Source: Phymorhynchus buccinoides
Lineage: Eukaryota > Mollusca > Gastropoda > Neogastropoda > Raphitomidae
DNA length: 64,000 nucleotides
Direction of reading: 5' to 3'
Assembly (NCBI GenBank): GCA_017654935.2
Contig: CM065682.1
Coordinates: 37,282,824 to 37,346,823 of the forward strand
Part shown: positions 11,701 through 24,065 of the stretch, piece after piece
Layout of the letters: each line of letters begins with the position of its first letter
How positions within the stretch are numbered: the first letter of the stretch is position 1
Notes under the pieces: generated by a model
The model's input: the letters and a program-made list of their open reading frames with translations, nothing else
Told to the model about the DNA's origin: nothing
The model's database searches: none
Program-made: the position numbers and the translations under genes

Positions 11701-13505
11701 GCATATACATTATTTAGTTGAGAAAGCTATTAGTCGGGGGTCTTAGCGGAATTATTCTGCAAATGATCATACTGTTTATAGGTTTTTGGTGTGCTGTTAG
11801 AGGGCATCAATAGTTAAGCTTAATTCGTTCTGTAGCTAATGTAACGGTAAAAAACGGCCACATTTCAATATTGAAGAAATAGAAATAGAGATATTGAAGA
11901 AATAGAAAAACCCAGAAGCAATATCATATTAATAACCTATGGATAATGTTGGTGTCAGGATGGCCTAGTATTGCTAAAAACAATTGATGGTGATATCGTT
12001 ATACGTTTGGCAGTTATCAAATTTATGTAAAATAGGTTGCGTCATATTCGTTTGCATTTTACTTGGTTTTTCGCCCGATTTTGTTCTAATTTGCAGTAAA
12101 GTTGCAACAAAATGTTTTTATGCAAAATTTGCAATATAAAAGATATTCACTGTGCTTGATTGTCGAAAAATGGCCAAAACGGTCAACTTTCAAAATTAAA
12201 TATTTAAAAAAATATCTGGACAGAATTTCTTCATATTTCAAGTTGCAACAAGCTTTTACATACAAAATGTGCAAAATAAAGGGTATTCACTAGAGGTGGG
12301 GGGGAAAACCGGTTTGAACCGAAAAACCGGTGCTAAACTTTCGCGGTTCGAAAAACCGGTTGGAGTTGCTGTGAACCGGTTTTTTTAACTGCAAACTGAA
12401 AGTAATTTTTTCTTAGAATAACAAGAAATTTTCGAAGAACAACACTGATTCTCAGCGCAGATTGGTTTTTCTCTGTCAGTAAGACAGCTTTTGTTATATT
12501 TACAAATAAATTAATCGACTTTGAAGGTAAAGAAACTGCTTCAATTAGAGTTAATAATTTTATTATTTACCCTAGTAAGTAAGTCAAATTTCTTGGAGTT
12601 ATTTTCCATTGCAAACTTCTCTGGTGTAAGCATATACATTATTTAGTTGAGAAAGCTATTAGTCGGGGGTCTTAGCGGAATTATTCTGCAAATGATCATA
12701 CTGTTTATAGCTTTTTGGTGTGCTGTTAGAGGGCATCAATAGTTAAGCTTAATTCGTTCTGTAGCTAATGTAACGGCTAAAAAACGGCCACATTTCAATA
12801 TTGAATAACTCCGTAACGGTTTAACACAATGCGTTCATATTTTAGCTACGTCATAAGCAGTACATGTGCATGACTTCCGTTATGAAATATAACCGGAAGT
12901 TTGAACCGGAAGTGCTTGACCGGGGTACTAACCTTTTAATTGGCTCAAGAAATAGGAACACCCAGAAGCAATATCATAAAAATAACCTATGGATAATGTT
13001 GGTGTCAGGATGGCCTAGTATTGCTAAAAACAATTGATGGTGATATCGTTATACGTTTGGCAGTTATTCAAATTTATGTAAAATAGGTTGCGTCATATTC
13101 GTTTGCATATTACTTGGTTTTTCGCCCGATTTTGTTCTAATTTGCAGTAAAGTTGCAACAAAATGTTTTTATGCAAAATTTGCAATATAAAAGATATTCA
13201 CTGTGCTTGATTGTCGAAAAATGGCCAAAACGGTCAACTTTCAAATTTAAATATTTTTAAAAAAACTGGACAGAATTTGTTCATATTTCAAGTTGCAACA
13301 AGCTTTTACATACAAAATAAAGGGTATTCACTAGAGGTGGGTGGAAAAACCGGTTTGAACCGATAAACCGGTGCTAAACTTTCGCGGTTCGAAAAAACGG
13401 TTGATTTGCTGTGAACCGGGTTTTTTAACTGCAAACTGAAAGTAATGTTTTCTTAGAATAACGCATTCTTTTCGAAGAACAACACTGATTCTCAGCGCAG
13501 ATTGG
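11532..13505. repeat. Direct duplication, two copies of about 0.93-1.04 kb
   Basis: Copy 1 (11532-12463) and copy 2 (12464-13505) both begin GGTTTTTCTCTGTCAGTAAG and run through the same LINE tail, the GTCAGGATGGCCTAGTATTG segment, GCGTCATATTCGTTTGC, the satellite-like block and the AACCGGTT element, ending near CTCAGCGCAGATTGG. Copy 2 has about 130 extra bases near 12800-12945 (containing TAACCGGAAGTTTGAACCGG). High identity implies a fairly recent tandem duplication. Confidence 0.88.
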
Positions 13506-14890
13506 GTGTTTGTAAACCAAGAGTAGCTGTTTCTAGTTTGTGGTGGTGTATGGCTTTGACTTTGACTGAGTGTTGAGTTGAGTGTGTGTGTGTGTCATAA
13601 GTTTCTTTATTGTGTGTGTGTGTGTGTTTGTTTGCGCGTGCGTGTGTGTGTGTGAATATTCTGACAAATAAATATGTGTTTGCATAGGTGAAACTAGTGA
13701 TGCGAGTACTGGTTAAAAAACCGGTTAGGTAAAACCGGTTCGAAGAGGGAAAACCGGTTTAAAACCGGTTCGGGTTTTTGAACCGGTTCTCAACTCTAGT
13801 ATTCACTGCATTTTTTTTTACCCCAAAGAAACGGTCCAAAACGGTTCACATTTTAAATCTAAAAAAAGTTAAAAATGTCTGGACAAAATGTGCTATGCAA
13901 AATGTACAATATAATTATAAAGAGTATTCACTGTATGTTTGCTCCCCCCCCAAAAAAAAACCGGAGAAAACAACCCCCACGGCCAAGACGGTTAAAAGGG
14001 TCAAATTTCAAATTTCAATAAATGAAAAATGTCTGGACAGAATGTGTTCATATTTCAAGTTGCAATAACTGTTTCCATGCAAAATGTACAAAATAAAGGG
14101 TATTCACTGCATTTTTTGTCCCCTCCTCCCCTCCCTCCCCCAGAAAACCCGGCCAAAAACGGTCAAATTTAAATATTAAAAAAATGTCTAGACAGAATGC
14201 GTTCATATTTCAAGTTGCAACAACTGTTTCTATGCTAAATGTGCAATATAAAGAGTATTCATTGCATACCCCCCACCGAAAACAAAACAAAAAACGGCCA
14301 AAAACGATTAAAACGGTCCAATTTCAAATTTAAATCAACAAAAATGTCTGCACAGAATGTGCAATTTGAAGTTGCAACAACAATTTCCATTCAAAATGTG
14401 CAATATGAAGGGTGTTCACTGCATTTTGTTGCCCCCCAAAACGGTTAAAACGGTTACAATTTAAATACATAAAAAGTGAATGGACAGAATGTGTTCATAT
14501 GTTAAGTTGCAACAACTGTTTCTATGCAAAATAAAGGGCATTCACTGCATTTGTTTGCTCCCCCCCACCCTCCAAAAAACAAAAACAAACAAAACTGGCC
14601 AAAACCGGTTAAATTTCAAATTTAAATAAATAAAAAATGTCTGGACAGAATGTGTTCATATCAAAAGTTGCAACAGCTGTTTCTATGCAAAATATGCAAT
14701 ATAAAGGGCATTCACTGAATTTGCTTGCAAAATTTAAAAAAAAATTAAACGGCCGAAAACCGTTAAAATCGTCAAATTTCAAATTTAAATAAATAAAGAA
14801 TGTCTGAACAGAATGTGTTCATATTTCAAGTTGGAACAACTGTTTCTATGTACAATATGTATTCACTGTATTATTTTTTGAAAAAAGAAA
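12090..14890. repeat. Satellite-like tract, units about 140-165 bp
   Basis: A core made of TTCAAGTTGCAACAACTGTT, TCTATGCAAAATGTGCAATA, AAGGGTATTCACTGCATT, then AACGGTCAAATTTCAAATTT and AATGTCTGGACAGAATGTGT recurs at about 12100, 12240, 13150, 13290, 13890, 14058, 14212, 14368, 14504, 14667 and 14830. Homopolymer and C-rich spacers between units vary. Copies of the AACCGGTT element (12292-12465, 13333-13550, and a dense cluster at 13700-13790) are interspersed. No coding function is supported. Confidence 0.85.
13580..13660. repeat. Interrupted GT microsatellite
   Basis: GTGTGTGT runs separated by short unique bases. Confidence 0.8.
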
Positions 14891-14909
14891 CGCCTACAAA
14901 AAAGGTTAA

Positions 14910-15125
14910 GACGTGTGTGTGTGTCCGTCTGTCGCTGTGTCTTTTGTCTTTTAACTATTGCTTGTGTGTCTGCCTGAATCTGTCTTGGTTGGTCTGTTTG
15001 TTTCTGTCTACTATCTGTCTGTCTGTCTGTCTGTCTCGCTCTCTCTCTCTCTCTTTCGCTCCCTCCCTCCCGTGTGTGTGCGTGTGTGTGGTTGCGCGCG
15101 CGTGCGCGCTCACGTGTGTGTGTTT
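14910..15125. repeat. Compound TG / TCTG / CT / CG-GT microsatellite region
   Basis: Short blocks of TGTG, (TCTG)n, (CT)n, CCCTC and alternating GC/GT follow each other. The region 15190-16640 after it contains no motif I can assign; it may be decayed LINE sequence belonging to the tail at 16650-16870. Confidence 0.85.
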
Positions 15126-16649
15126 AGGGATTTCGGAAATTAATACATACAAACAACTATGTAAGCAACAAATACCTGTCAATTATGTAATGATATAGGC
15201 TTTCCTGGTCGCCTTTTGTGTACGTTCGCTGTGATTCCGTGCTTTCTAGTTTAAGGATACACGGACTAATCATTTGGTAGATGCAACCTTTTTTTCTGGA
15301 AGTCGTGTTTTCCTGCGTGACGGTATTATTTTTTTCTTATTTTTTTGTCCGCCTTTTGTGGCAAGAAGAGTAATTCATAAGAATATTTTGTCAAACCCCT
15401 TCATTGCAATGCCTTTAAACGCTGTTTCGAAGTCTGGTCAAGTTTTTGAAGCATCTGCTGATCAAGTGCGTTCCACTACTCCACCAGGCATTGTTCCAGC
15501 TCCTGCAGACTTCTGAACTGCTGTGGGTGGCTGCTAATGGATGCCTGGGGCATGTTCTAGCATGGCTCTATCAGATTGAGTTTTTTGGTACTGGATAGCT
15601 TACCTACCTAATATGGAAGATAGTCTCTTGTTGCAAGTACGCGTGAACAACCCTTGCTCGATGGGGAAGGGCGTTATCATCCAAAGGATGAGGTCATCTT
15701 ACCAGAGTAGAGTTTAATATGGACATCAAGGATCTCATTCCTGTATTAAACAGCTGTCAGATATGTCTATCAAAGCATTTGTAACGCTATTTTCCTGACT
15801 ATGCTGACATTAGCCTAAGCCGTCAGAGACTTGCTGGTAACGCTCTCATAGGAACCCCCACACCCTTGGAACACTATCAGTGAAATCAAACGAGATCCTG
15901 CGCTCGTTGCTGAGGAAAACCAGTATCCAGACTCACAGTAGATTACGTGATCCTGGGCTCCATGAAGACAGCGCTGCTGATGAGCTAGAGTGAACAGGAT
16001 GCCAAAACATGCCCGGTGGGAGTGAAGGCATGATCATGGAGTCTGTTACTCACAGTTTGGATGGAACTGGACAACCCTATGGTATTCAGCAAATAGGAAT
16101 GCAGCTGGAGAGTGCTTGTGAAACGGTCGTCTTCTTCGGTTGTCATCCAATCTCTACCAATGCACGTCTATCGGCATTATCAAGCTCATGACATTGAGTC
16201 CAAGCACTGAAGACAACGCATTACGACATTCCAAACACTCATGCCACGTGAGTATGTGTACAACTGTCCTCCAGCATGTCAACACAGAACTACAACTTTT
16301 TGCATGTCAAATGCCTTGCTAGGGTCATAAAACCGTGTCTTTATAACTAAATTTGCGACGTAATGGGAGAGGGAAAATATTTAATTCTAAGCTTTAACTT
16401 ACATTGATTCACATTTGGGGAGTGATGCCTGAAATTCACTTGCTCCATATGAATAGCAGGTTTGATAAGACAAATTTGAGCGAACTTGTGTTCGTGGATG
16501 ATTGCTGTTTCAGGACATATAACATTCATTGCTGTCAATTGCACCATCTTTTTCATAAAGGTTATACAAATCTATCCTTAGCTCATTTTGAGCAGCATAG
16601 TATTCCCGCTCAAAATATGGAATTCCAACAAACACTGCTGTCTCCTCCT

Positions 16650-16870
16650 ATGAGAACGCTCGCACAGCAATCCAGGAAGAAAAAAAGACGCAGGAGGAAG
16701 AATCGTGGTGATGCTACCACAACCAACCCTGTCCAGATCTTCATCTGCAGACACTGCAATCGGGTCTGCCTATCAACCATTGACCTCATCAGTCAGGAGT
16801 GCCTGCAATCAACGTGGACTTAACCTCCATAATCTTCGTTCGCGAAGCTAAGCCATGATGTCTTTATACA
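16650..16870 (+). mobile_element. LINE ORF2 C-terminal tail with CCHH-like finger
   Basis: The frame reads RTLAQQSRKKKRRRRKNRG and then FICRHCNRVCLSTIDLIS, followed by an out-of-frame remainder and FAKLSHD. A basic stretch followed by C-x2-C-x3-C..IDL.S is the terminal finger of a LINE family seen again at 51425-51925. The final His pair is degraded. The upstream RT is not recognisable. Confidence 0.6.
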
Positions 16871-17140
16871 GAGTTGGCTATATAGTTTAAAAGATCTCCA
16901 ACGTGGACCTATGTTGATTATGTCATGTGATTTGGTGGCCAAATTGAAGTTAAATTTAACAGGAAACGTCACATTTGCACTATGAGGCCTATGAATGTTT
17001 ATTTATACAACAAATAAGCCTTCATAGATTCTCAATAAAATGTCAACTTTACCTCGAAGCTTAAGACTTAAACAAAAATTTATAACGGTACATTGGCAAA
17101 TATTTATTTTCATCAGTAACTCTGTGAATATTTTACTTGC

Positions 17141-17347
17141 CTGTAATCTGTCTGATGGGATGATTCTGCTGAAGTAGGAATACAAGTTCTTGTTGTCCAG
17201 CAAAGTGCTGGAAGCAATGTAGCTGAGTAGGGGTATTTTGAACACGGAGAACAGGTCAGCCAACTGTGTCGTGCTTGAGCTAGTTTCCGCTCCTATCACT
17301 GCCACTGCTGATAACATGGGCAGGGATTCGTTCCAAGGAAGACTGGT
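17141..17347 (-). CDS. Metabotropic glutamate receptor-like, ligand-binding domain exon (lobe 1)
   Basis: A 207-base exon (69 codons), phase 0 at both ends. The acceptor is TTGTCACAG on the minus strand. The donor is CAG followed by GCAAGT, a GC rather than GT donor with otherwise perfect consensus. It encodes LPMLSAVAVIGAETSSSTTQ, LFSVFKIPLLSYIASSTLL and YFSRIIPSDRLQ. This is the hallmark lobe-1 segment of family C receptors: VIGA..SSS.....LF.IP..SY..S......Y..F.R..PSD. The SSS and the following S/T residues form the amino-acid backbone clamp in the family. Splicing to 4265-4435 gives PSDRLQ-ARAIADLL, the expected continuation, across an intron of about 12.7 kb. Confidence 0.9.
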
Positions 17348-17489
17348 CTGTGACAAGAACATCGCAATACATGCAAACACATATCAACAGGTTAGTTCAT
17401 ACAAGCTCACAAATAAACTGCGATATAAAAATAATAATAATTAAAAACAACAACAGAAGTACATGTTATTACCAAGATGTTTTAAAATG

Positions 17490-17506
17490 TGCTCTCTCTC
17501 TCTCTC

Positions 17507-17564
<58 letters not shown>

Positions 17565-17565
17565 G

Positions 17566-17612
<47 letters not shown>

Positions 17613-17628
17613 ATAATCTCTCTCTCAT
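17490..17628. repeat. Interrupted (CT)n microsatellite
   Basis: CT repeat with single-base interruptions, about 140 bases upstream of the receptor exon in minus-strand sense. Confidence 0.96.
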
Positions 17629-17719
17629 GCGGACAAAAACAAACAGACAAACATGCGTCTGTGCAGCAAAGCAAGCGCATTAATTACACGCGTGCTCAAT
17701 GGGATGGTGTGAGGTGGAA

Positions 17720-17895
17720 GGAGAGGAGGGGGGGGGGATTCACAGGTATCCCACACAATTCAGGAGTCAAAGCTGGATGCACACATTGGCGTAGGAACGT
17801 TTTGAAGCCAGGAGGAGGGAGGCAGGATTGCAAACAAACCGGGGGAGGGGGGGGGGGGGGGGGCCCAAGTGCATGGACAAAGGGGGAGGGGGGCA
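17720..17895. repeat. G-rich low-complexity tract
   Basis: Several G runs (up to about 18 G near 17845-17863) with GGAGG units. The plus strand could form G-quadruplexes. The region 17900-18470 has nothing else recognisable. Confidence 0.8.
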
Positions 17896-18484
17896 CAAGC
17901 GCACGGACGAGGTAGATGGATAGGTTAAGTTACACGTCTTAGCAAATGTAATTGTTATTTTTAACCATGATTATAATCAACAATAAAAATCGATGAATGA
18001 AGGAAAACATGATGTGCTTTTAAAGGAGACAACACAAAGACATAAAAACACAACCATGTTTGGGGGGGGATCAGCCAGTCATGAATCAGGGGAGGGATAG
18101 TTCCAAGTGGTCAGTTGGGGTGGGATGAGGGGTCTGGGGGTTTGCTTCCAATAAGCTGATGATAATTTGAATGTAATAGATGCAGCCAAGGCTTCTCTTA
18201 AGAAAAGACCAAACAATAATAGAACAAAACTTTGTAAAATTAATCTTATCTATAAGCAAGAAGTGTACTTTACTACTTATAGGGTATGTCTAGCTCAGAC
18301 AATATTTCATGGTAAATTAGACACATAATTATTTGAAACCAAACCAGGCCATGCTACAGTAAAAATTGTAACAAAAAAATCAATTATAATCGACGATACT
18401 TGTTCAAATCAAATCGGTAATTATCACTATTATCCACCTAATAAAGCAAAGCATACTAAATTCTATCAATTATGTAAAACTTCA

Positions 18485-18690
18485 AAACATGTGTCAGTCA
18501 GTCCTGTTTGAAGCCACGACTTCCAGATACAAATGAGGCAATTACTATTCTGGAGGACTGGGCATAGTGTTAAATGTAAAGAAATCTTGCCCAAAATATC
18601 CCCACTCTCATGAACAAAGAATGTGTTGACAGCTGGGGCTGGGGAAGGTCCCCAAAGGCCAAACAATCCTTTTTGCTGCAGTACTAGTAA
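18485..18690. repeat. Dispersed repeat, copy 1 (second copy near 48610-48790)
   Basis: Contains GGGGAAGGTCCCCAAAGGCC and CTTGCCCAAAATATCC. In the opposite orientation 48640-48760 has GGCCTTTGGGGACCTTCCCC and GGATTATTTTGGGCAAAG in the same relative order. The family is unidentified. Confidence 0.65.
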
Positions 18691-18994
18691 GAGCAAGTGC
18701 AAATACCTCCGAGTTTGGGATTCAATATCATTCACAAAAGATTAACAATTTACCATGATTTGCCATCTCAAGATTCAATATGTGACATGGGACATGGATC
18801 AAATGTAAACCTACCTTTGAGAACAACGAATAAACCAGTGAAACCAGGCTGATGCATGCAGGCCCTCAGCTCTAATTGAACACTTTCAATTTCAATCACA
18901 TGAATTCAAATTAGCAACTTAACTGAAGTTTGGATTTTATGGATGTGTTAACCGCCGTTTTGTCCAAATTCCGCCATTTTTTCTATAGAAAAAA

Positions 18995-20460
18995 CGGCGG
19001 GGTTAGATCCGCCGTTTTGTCCAAATTTTCTGGACAAAACGGCGGGTTTGACAAAACGGCGCCCGTTTTTGAACCGTCGTTTTTGTCCAAATGAAAGTTG
19101 GAGTTAAAAAAACTCATTCTTGACAAGTTCTCATTTAAAAAAAAATCTTTGCTAAATGTCAAGCTGACAACTGACACTGGTCACTTTGGCCTAATTTTTG
19201 CCGTTTGAATGCTAATTAGTGTATTAGAAGAACATATGAACCATTGGTTGCTCAGTTGTTGAACCAGTGGTCAGTGCACAGTGTCACTGCCAGTGGTCTA
19301 TCCCCTTGGGCCCCTATTTTCACGGTTTGAAACTGCAAAGTATGTGTATAGGAAGTTCAAAATGTAACCCCAAAAAATTGTGAGTTGACCAGTGGTCACT
19401 TATGCCTATTTTCACTTGTTTGACTGCAAACTAGTGTATAACGAGTTCAAATGAACAAATTTTTTATGTGGTTGACCAGTGGTCAGTAACACTGACCAGT
19501 GGTCATTTTGGCCTAAGGTGTTGATGTGGTTGTTGGACCAGTGGTCAGTGTCACTGAGCAGTGGTCATTTTGGCCTGTTTTTACTGTTTGACAGCAAATT
19601 ATTGTGTTAGGAGTTCAAATGAACAATTTTTTTTATGTGGTTGACCAGTGGTCATTGTCACTGAACAGTGGTCACTTTAACCTGTTTTCACTGTTTGACT
19701 GCAATTAAGTGCATTAGGAGTTCAAATGAACAATTTTTGTTGTGGTTGACCAGTGGTCAGTGTCACTGAACCAGTGGTCATTTTGGCCTATTTTCACTGT
19801 GTGACTGCAACATTAATGCATTAGGAGTTCAAATGAACAAATTTTGATTTGGTTGACCAGTGGTCACTTTGGTCTGATGTTTGTCACTGGTTTTGAATGC
19901 AAATTAGGGTAATTAAGGAAAGTTCAAATGAACCCAGGTTTTGATGTGGTTGACCAGTGGTCATTGTGACCTGACCAATGGTCAAGGCACCACATAAAGA
20001 AGTAGGCCACAGTGACAACTGGTCAGTGACCACTGACCACTGGTCAACCACATCAAAAAATGTTCATTTGAACTCCTAATACACTAAATTGCAGTCAAAA
20101 AGTGAAAATAGGCCCAACTGACCACTGGCCAGTAACACTGACCAATGGTCAACCATATAAAAAAATGTTCATTTGAACTCCTAATACACTAATTAGCATT
20201 CAAACGGTTAAATTAGGCCAAAGTGACCAGTGTCAGTGTTCAGCTTATTATTCATTTTATTTAACAAAGATTTTTTTGTAAAATGAGAACTTGTCAAGAA
20301 AGAGTTTTTGTTTTGGACAAAAAGGCGGTTCAAAATCGGGGCGCTGATTTTCTCGTCCAACCCGCCGTTTTGGTCTAACGGCGGATTGGTTGACAAAACC
20401 GCCGTTTTATCCAAATCATAATAGAAAATTTGAACAAAACGGAGGATCTAACCCTCCGAC
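18995..20460. mobile_element. 1.5 kb foldback element with internal tandem GACCAGTGGTC units
   Basis: The left arm (about 18995-19230) begins with GGTTAGATCCGCCGTTTTGT and continues through GACAAGTTCTCATTT, GGTCACTTTGGCCTAAT and TTTGAATGCTAATTAG. The right arm (about 20165-20460) is its reverse complement and ends ACGGAGGATCTAACC. Between them a unit of about 105-125 bases (GACCAGTGGTCAGTGTCACT ... GGAGTTCAAATGAACAA) is repeated about eight times, and the last two units are inverted. The arms are rich in CCGCCGTTTTGTCCAAA. No transposase is seen, so it is non-autonomous. Confidence 0.85.
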
Positions 20461-20889
20461 GTGCTGTGTTTCTGTGTCCACTGATACTACCACCCCTCAA
20501 CTCTTTGTGGAGATTTTATGCAGACGGTTTTCAGGGTTTTTTGAGGACAGAAACAAAGCAACAGCAAAAAAGCTACAAAAATCGTAGTGCATCACCATTC
20601 TGGAATGAAGAAGAGGGCTAATAAAGCAATCTGAAAACAATGCAACTATGTCCCTATAGCACAAGCTATTTAGGTTATAGTAAATAAAAGTCTCTCTTCA
20701 CCAATCAACAATCTCTCTCTCTCTCGGGGGGCTCAATCGTCCGTCGGTGTCGGTCTCTCTCTCCTTTTCGCTTGTTGGCTTGCTCGAATGTTGGGGGAGC
20801 AGGAAGACATGTCTGCCTCCCTCCTCTGAGCCAGGGGGAGGGGGGGGGTCAGCCCCCCTCCCCCCTTGTTCCTACGCCACTGACACAAC

Positions 20890-21345
20890 AATTTTAGTTA
20901 AAAGAAAGTTTGAGGAGGTTGGTTTTTGTGGAAGATTGTGAATGAGTACTGATGATGAATGCTGATATTTGAAAGTTATTTTGTTTCCAGAAGAGTTAGG
21001 CCTTGGAATTGCAAGGAACACTGACAAACATTTTGTTCTGACATCGGGGATGCGCAAAAGGCAGAATCGACCAGAAGAACGTAGTTTGACGGGTGTTGTA
21101 AGCTTATGAGGGATTTTCTCATATTGTGTGGGGTCCAGTGCCAATGACAAAGAAAAACAGATAAATGCTTGTTTGTCAGTCAATCTTGCTATGATAGGAA
21201 AGCCCATGAAGGGATTGCGATTGTGATGTTTGCTGTTTGATAACTTGCAAACCTGTCTTGGCGGTACTATTCGTACCTTTTGTAACTTTTCAGAAGGCAC
21301 TTTGATGAGCCAGCCAGATACGTTGCAATAGTCAGCCTCAATAGA
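20890..21345 (-). mobile_element. CR1/L2-like LINE fragment, ORF2 C-terminus
   Basis: Minus-strand reading gives SIEADYCNVSGWLI near 21340, then EKLQKVRIVPPRQVCKLS, LDPTQYEKIPHKL, SSGRFCLLRIPDVRTK and SVFLAIP. This order (LDYCN..L.G.. / KLQ.vQN.AAR.V / L....P...R..LRS / L..P..RTK) is the C-terminal end of CR1/L2-like ORF2. It is a 5'-truncated dead copy. Confidence 0.8.
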
Positions 21346-21852
21346 ACAGTGAACAGCTCAGATGGGCTGCCTTTTTTTAGCTTCAATTGGTTTGCAAAAC
21401 ATTATGTTTTCTGTACCTTCAACCCAGGGTGTGGCTGTGAATTGTGATCAGTAATGAGCGCGTGGGAGTATGCCGACTGTACTGCCCAAAGAAAGGAGAC
21501 AAAAATAGTTTGTTTCTTTTTTGTTTTCGTGGTTCCATGCAAAATATCCCATTTGTGTTGTTAGTTATTTTTGGAGACTAAACAGTGTTTGTGTGGAACC
21601 TTTTGCATATATGTGATCAAAGTCACTAAATTATGGGTCTATGACGACTGACATCTACAACAGCTCCCTGGAGAGGAACTTGCTTATTCAGCTGTGGATT
21701 CAACAATATTTGTTGTAAACTTGTGCGATCTATACTACTGATTTCACGAGATATGTTTGAAGTCCGACGTGCACTTTCTTCGGCTAAGTGAAGATTTGTT
21801 TACTTTTAGCTTTTTAGTATTACTTTATGCTGAACAACACTTTTCTTTTTGT

Positions 21853-22100
21853 CTAAGACAAGAAAATTATGTTGAACTGTGTATCCTCTCCTCTCTGCTT
21901 TGTTGATTTGCATGTGCATACAAGATGTACTTGCCGTGGCTTGGTCTCAGTGCGTTGGATAAACTGTAGGCCATAGCTGAGAGCAGTCATTTCCTTTTTA
22001 CAGTCGTCCACCATGACAACGCCAGATGGTGTTGGGGAGGAATGCAGTGCGGTTGTTGCTCTCCTCCACCGCAAGATCTGGGCCTCCCGCTGTTGGAGGA
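21853..22100 (-). pseudogene. Possible RNase H-like retrotransposon remnant
   Basis: The minus-strand frame has PSGVVMVDDCKKEMTALSYG and QVHLVCTCKST. The spacing of an acidic/alanine-rich helix and a later xDCKS-like box faintly recalls LINE RNase H domains (E..AL..GL ... TDC.S). The match is weak and the catalytic aspartates cannot be placed. From 21350 to 21850 and 22100 to 23140 I see no assignable feature. Confidence 0.25.
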
Positions 22101-23139
22101 ACTCAGCAGCTCATGCACCTCTACACTGCTGGAATCATACCTGCCACAGATTTAGAAACATTTATAGCATAGTTTAATTATTGTTGTTGAGGCTTTTATA
22201 ACTTTTACTTGTTTGTTTGTTGTTTGTTTGATTCTTTGTTTCACAGACAGATTTGTTTAGTCTGCGAGGCACCTTTTCAGTCCCATAGCAAAAGGACCCT
22301 CTTCATCTGATCTCTATCTTTGACCTGGCTATCCTTTTGAGTGACCATTAACATGAGTTCCGGCTTCTCACAAGCACAGCTCTAAGGGTCTCAATGGTAA
22401 TACAACCAACGCACGGGACAAGCGTGCACCATGGAAATTACTTAATTTCTTTATCATCAACAGAACTATCACACAGAGCACTTTGCCTACCGGCTACGTC
22501 CGCCAAGGTTATTACTGTTTACTGAACTTTTGTTGTCTGGAATTGTTCGTTGTGTCAGTAAATGAACAGCTTCAGCCTAAGCGAAGCACCTAAGAACCAG
22601 TTTGATTTAAAGAAAATCATAATGAAAAAAGGGAAAAAACATTGGTCGAGGTCGGCTATTAGTTTATATTTACGTTAACTACTCTTGAAACAATAGGTTC
22701 AATGTAGGGATAGTCTATATTGAAATTTGGATACAGCTTGAGACATCATTTAAATGCACTCTTGTTCACTTTACTTCTCTGTTCTTATATTAATTTCTCA
22801 ACTGTACCGTAGGGACTGCCACTCCAGAATACGGCTGTCAAGTCCTTTCTTTTCATCCAAGTCATCGATCTTTTGGACTGCTATGGCCTGGTTAAGTGTG
22901 CCATCGCTCCCAAATTACTAGTCTCGACACATTCCTGGGACACATCGGTCCACAGGACTGTACCAGGCACATAGTGAATCCTCGCCATCGCCACATGCCC
23001 CCCATCGGACCATTTCTGCCTCCTTGCCGATCTCCAACTGTCCCGCCTCCCCTCGCAAGACTTACGTTTTCGGGACAGACACCTCTCGCTGTTGACATGA
23101 TACTCTTTGGGCTGCCTCACCTTTGTATCCACTATTTCA

Positions 23140-24065
23140 GCCACAACCTCTCCTGATGCTGAACTCTCTCCTCCTTGGGCTTCTGCCCTCTACACTCCTG
23201 TTCGTGGTCCGCCTTTTCTCAAGAGCTAAGAGCGACCCTACCTTGGTTCTCATCCGTCGGTCCCCCAGCTGCAAGAAGCCATTGGCTCAAATCCAGTCTC
23301 CTATCCCATTAAAAACATTGAAACTGCCACAAATTTGTTAAGGCCTTGTTGATGCGGCTAAATTTGCCTACTACAAATGCCAAATTCTTACAGCTCCACT
23401 TCCAAACAGCGTATACACACTAACACTCCTTCTTGGCAAACTGACTCTTTCTCCTCTTCGTTCTAACCTCCACATTCGGACTCCCCCATTCTTTCCTCTG
23501 AATTATTTGTTAGCAAGACTACAGACTTGACTCCTTTGACTAACACCATACACCCTATCCTGATCCCCCTTTCTCTGGAACTCCCTTTTGCTTCTTTCGA
23601 ACCTGTGTCTGGGCATTAAATTTTTGTAAGGAAAATCATTATGAATCTGGCATTAGACTTGAACTGACCACTTACGTTCTTTCTCACCATGTCTTGACAC
23701 CTTTCTCACTCGTATCACCCCATCATCATCATCCCTCTCTACGGTTTCTTCCATCTTCTTTCAAATCATCAATGTAAGACCCGGTCTTGAAAAAGCCACA
23801 CTTGATCCCGGTAACTTAAAGAACTACAGGCCTGAATCAAACTACCGTTTCTTGCCAAAGTTTTTGAGAAAGTTTGTTCTTTGACCATCTTCACTCCAAC
23901 ATCCTTTTTACCCTTCAATCTGTCTACCACTCTGGCCATATACTGGACAGCTCTTCTCAAAAATCTGTACGACATACTGATTGCCCTTGACTGTAACAAT
24001 ACTCTCTTCTGACTCTCTTGGACCTATCTGCAGCGCTTGACCACTACAGTACCCCCTGCTTATAG
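23140..24065 (+). mobile_element. CR1/L2-like LINE fragment, RT finger region
   Basis: Near 23785-24050 the plus strand reads KKPHLDPGNLKNYRPESN, then FLPKFLRK, then (frameshifted) SAYHSGH and TLLDLSAALDHY. These match the CR1/L2 RT series P.LKK..LD...L.NYRPVSNL.FLSK..EK / Q.AYR..HSTE / V.LDLSAAFDT. Its coding ends abruptly near 24050, before the FADD box. The C/T-rich upstream part 23140-23760 is probably the same element. Confidence 0.8.
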
